Assembly (NCBI GenBank): GCA_013813145.1
Contig: JACCSE010000596.1
Coordinates: 1 to 7,503 of the forward strand
Reading direction: 5' to 3'
Source of the DNA: Gemmatimonadales bacterium
GTDB lineage: Bacteria > Gemmatimonadota > Gemmatimonadetes > Gemmatimonadales > GWC2-71-9
Length of the DNA stretch: 7,503 bases
Both the position numbers and the translations under genes were made by a program. The notes under the pieces were generated by a model, which had not been told where the DNA came from, did not search any database, and saw only the letters and a program-made list of their open reading frames with translations. This document shows positions 5,993-7,503 of this stretch, piece after piece (position 1 is the first letter of the stretch; each line of letters opens with the position of its first letter).

Positions 5993-7503
5993 TTACGGCG
6001 TCCGCCACGCGCGGAGGGCGAAGGTTCGGGCCGCGCGTGCCGCGTCCCGGCGCCCGAGCCGGTCGGCGACCCCCGCGCGCTCCCGGGCGAAGACGATCTG
6101 GAACGGGGTGAGATACGGGACCAGTCGCTCTTCCAAGTCCATCATCGCCTCGCGGTCGCGGCCGGCCGCCGACAGGAGACGCGCGCGGGTGAGGCGGTCC
6201 ACGTAGCAGCGGACGCAGGCCGAATCGGGGAGGGCCGTGAACCTCCGAAGCGCCTCGACGCTGTCGGCGCGAAGGAGCGCCAGGTAGGCCAGCGCGGCGG
6301 CGCTGTCATAGGAGGCCCGAAAGCGGTCCTGGGCGCTACCCGCGCGGGCGCGTTCCCGAGCGGCTTCGAGGAACAGCGAGAGCGCGGCGCTGTCGCCGCG
6401 GGTCGCCCACCACGAGGGTATCAGCCGCACATAGGGAGAATCCTCTCGGAGCCAGCGCTGGAAGACGGCGCGGGCGGTGTCCACCGGCACTGCTCCCAGG
6501 AGGGCAAGGTCGGCAAGGATCCATGACTCCCGAACTCCCAGCACGCGGTACGCTTCCCCCAGCCGTCCCCGGAATGCAAGCTGCTCGGCGAGCCGTCGCC
6601 GCATGAACGCGGTGTCGGCGAACAGTGGGTATGGGCTAGGGCGCCCTTCCGCGAGGAGACGGCTCAGGAGCAGTGCAGCGCCGGCGGAATCGGGCCAGTG
6701 CCGGAGCGTGGTCCGGGCGGAGCTCAACACCTGAGCGGGAATCGTGTCGAGCAGCGCGCTGAGTTCCGCGGGCCGGCGGTGGGGATCCTCCAGCAGGCGA
6801 ACCACGAGGCGTACCCCCCGGTGCGAGACGTCCACCGGCTCCAGCGCGAGGTAGCTCCGGGCGTAGCCGAGGGCGGACTCGGGCCCGCCCGCGTTGAGCG
6901 CGAGCTCGATCGGGTGCAGGTAGGCCGGGGCGAACCCCGAGTCGAGCGCGATCACACGGTCGAACGCCTTCAGGATCTTGCCCTCTGGCACCGTGAGCGA
7001 GGGCCCGGTGCCGAAGTGGTACCCGGCCTCCCCGGCCGCGAACCACCCCTCAGGGTCGCCGGCGTACTGGCTAGTGACCTCCTCGAGAGTGCGGAACAGC
7101 TCACGCACCAGCGTCCAGGATAGCAATGGGTCGTCGGTGCTGTTGGCGGCGGCGCTCAGCGAGTCACTCCGCACCAGCAGGCTGTCGCGCGGTCCCAACC
7201 CGTGGTTGAGCTCGCCGGCCCGGAGCAGCAGGACCGACGCGACCGAGTCAAAGTTCACCCGCTCCCAGCCATAGACGTGTCCCAGACGGCGGTAGGCGAG
7301 GACCAAACCGCTGTCGCGCGCGAGCGCGCCCTCGTAGTGCACCCGGGCGGAGTCCCACCGGGTGGCGCGGTAGTGTCGCTCGCCCTGCAGGTAGAGCTTG
7401 AGCGCCTCGAGCGAGGCGGACCGCAGACCGGGGCGCACCGCGGCACCTTCACCCGCGCGGCCTCCCAGCTCCCGCACCACCGCCAGCGTGAGCGAGTCGG
7501 TGA
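5993..7503 (-). CDS. TPR-repeat protein, partial; probably the C-terminal part of a Ser/Thr kinase-type or similar signalling protein
   Basis: The frame is open to the right edge and ends at TAA (5995-5993), giving about 503 residues in the window. GTG at 7480 is the first in-frame start codon seen, but the sequence before it (DSLTLAV at 7498-7478) continues the same protein style, so the real start is probably outside. At 7412-7300 is SLEALKLYLQGERHYRATRW followed by a DSARVHYEGALARDSG helix pair, a clear TPR. Further helical repeats follow, including GDPEGWFAAGEAGYHFG, ILKAFDRVIALDSGFAPAYLHPIELAL and YARSYLALEPVDVS. No membrane segment, signal peptide or catalytic motif is seen in the visible part. 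This layout resembles, from memory, the C-terminal TPR halves of eukaryotic-like protein kinases or adenylate-cyclase-type regulators common in Gemmatimonadota and Acidobacteria. A CVRC pair is at 6217-6206. The kinase link is inference; the TPR nature is well supported. Confidence 0.8.
   Translation of the reverse strand, partial: TDSLTLAVVRELGGRAGEGAAVRPGLRSASLEALKLYLQGERHYRATRWDSARVHYEGALARDSGLVLAYRRLGHVYGWERVNFDSVASVLLLRAGELNHGLGPRDSLLVRSDSLSAAANSTDDPLLSWTLVRELFRTLEEVTSQYAGDPEGWFAAGEAGYHFGTGPSLTVPEGKILKAFDRVIALDSGFAPAYLHPIELALNAGGPESALGYARSYLALEPVDVSHRGVRLVVRLLEDPHRRPAELSALLDTIPAQVLSSARTTLRHWPDSAGAALLLSRLLAEGRPSPYPLFADTAFMRRRLAEQLAFRGRLGEAYRVLGVRESWILADLALLGAVPVDTARAVFQRWLREDSPYVRLIPSWWATRGDSAALSLFLEAARERARAGSAQDRFRASYDSAAALAYLALLRADSVEALRRFTALPDSACVRCYVDRLTRARLLSAAGRDREAMMDLEERLVPYLTPFQIVFARERAGVADRLGRRDAARAARTFALRAWRTP

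Noticed and set aside
7478..7480. GTG 7480 as the true start of the TPR protein.
   Set aside because: The frame continues open to the window edge with the same protein character, and no ribosome binding site is evident, so the gene is most likely cut by the edge.

Overview
The window is GC-rich (about two thirds or more G+C), tightly packed bacterial chromosome. Third codon positions in the genes are overwhelmingly G or C. The gene set and the style of the proteins (a CXXC-type MnmA, an adjacent NifS/IscS-like desulfurase, a DnaJ/GrpE pair, and a long TPR protein like the C-terminal half of eukaryotic-like Ser/Thr kinases) suggest a Gemmatimonadota-like bacterium. That placement is an inference from protein style. 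No rRNA, tRNA, mobile element or CRISPR array is visible.

Layout, plus strand, 1-4082: the 3' end of a cysteine desulfurase gene overlaps mnmA (tRNA 2-thiouridylase) by 8 nt. A small four-helix membrane protein of the YvlD/phage-holin-4 superfamily follows 13 nt later. After a 93-nt gap comes full-length ppk1 (polyphosphate kinase). The first two genes form a sulfur-relay pair: the desulfurase supplies a persulfide that MnmA uses for 2-thiouridine at tRNA position 34. The gap before ppk1 carries a tandem 11-bp direct repeat and a TANNNT hexamer 6 nt before the GTG start, so ppk1 may have its own promoter.

Layout, minus strand, 7503-4095: a TPR-rich protein enters from the right edge (N-terminus outside the window) and ends at 5993, followed by a hairpin. 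A gap of roughly 180 nt leads to grpE and then dnaJ, which are separated by 1 nt. GrpE (nucleotide exchange factor) and DnaJ (J-domain co-chaperone) serve the DnaK Hsp70 cycle; dnaK is not in the window. dnaJ and ppk1 converge tail to tail with only 12 nt between their stop codons.

Every stretch is accounted for by ordinary genes and I see no convincing undescribed system. The points most worth a second look are the repeat/promoter architecture before ppk1, the overlapping desulfurase-mnmA pair with its CXXC-type MnmA, and the uncertain start and promoter of grpE.
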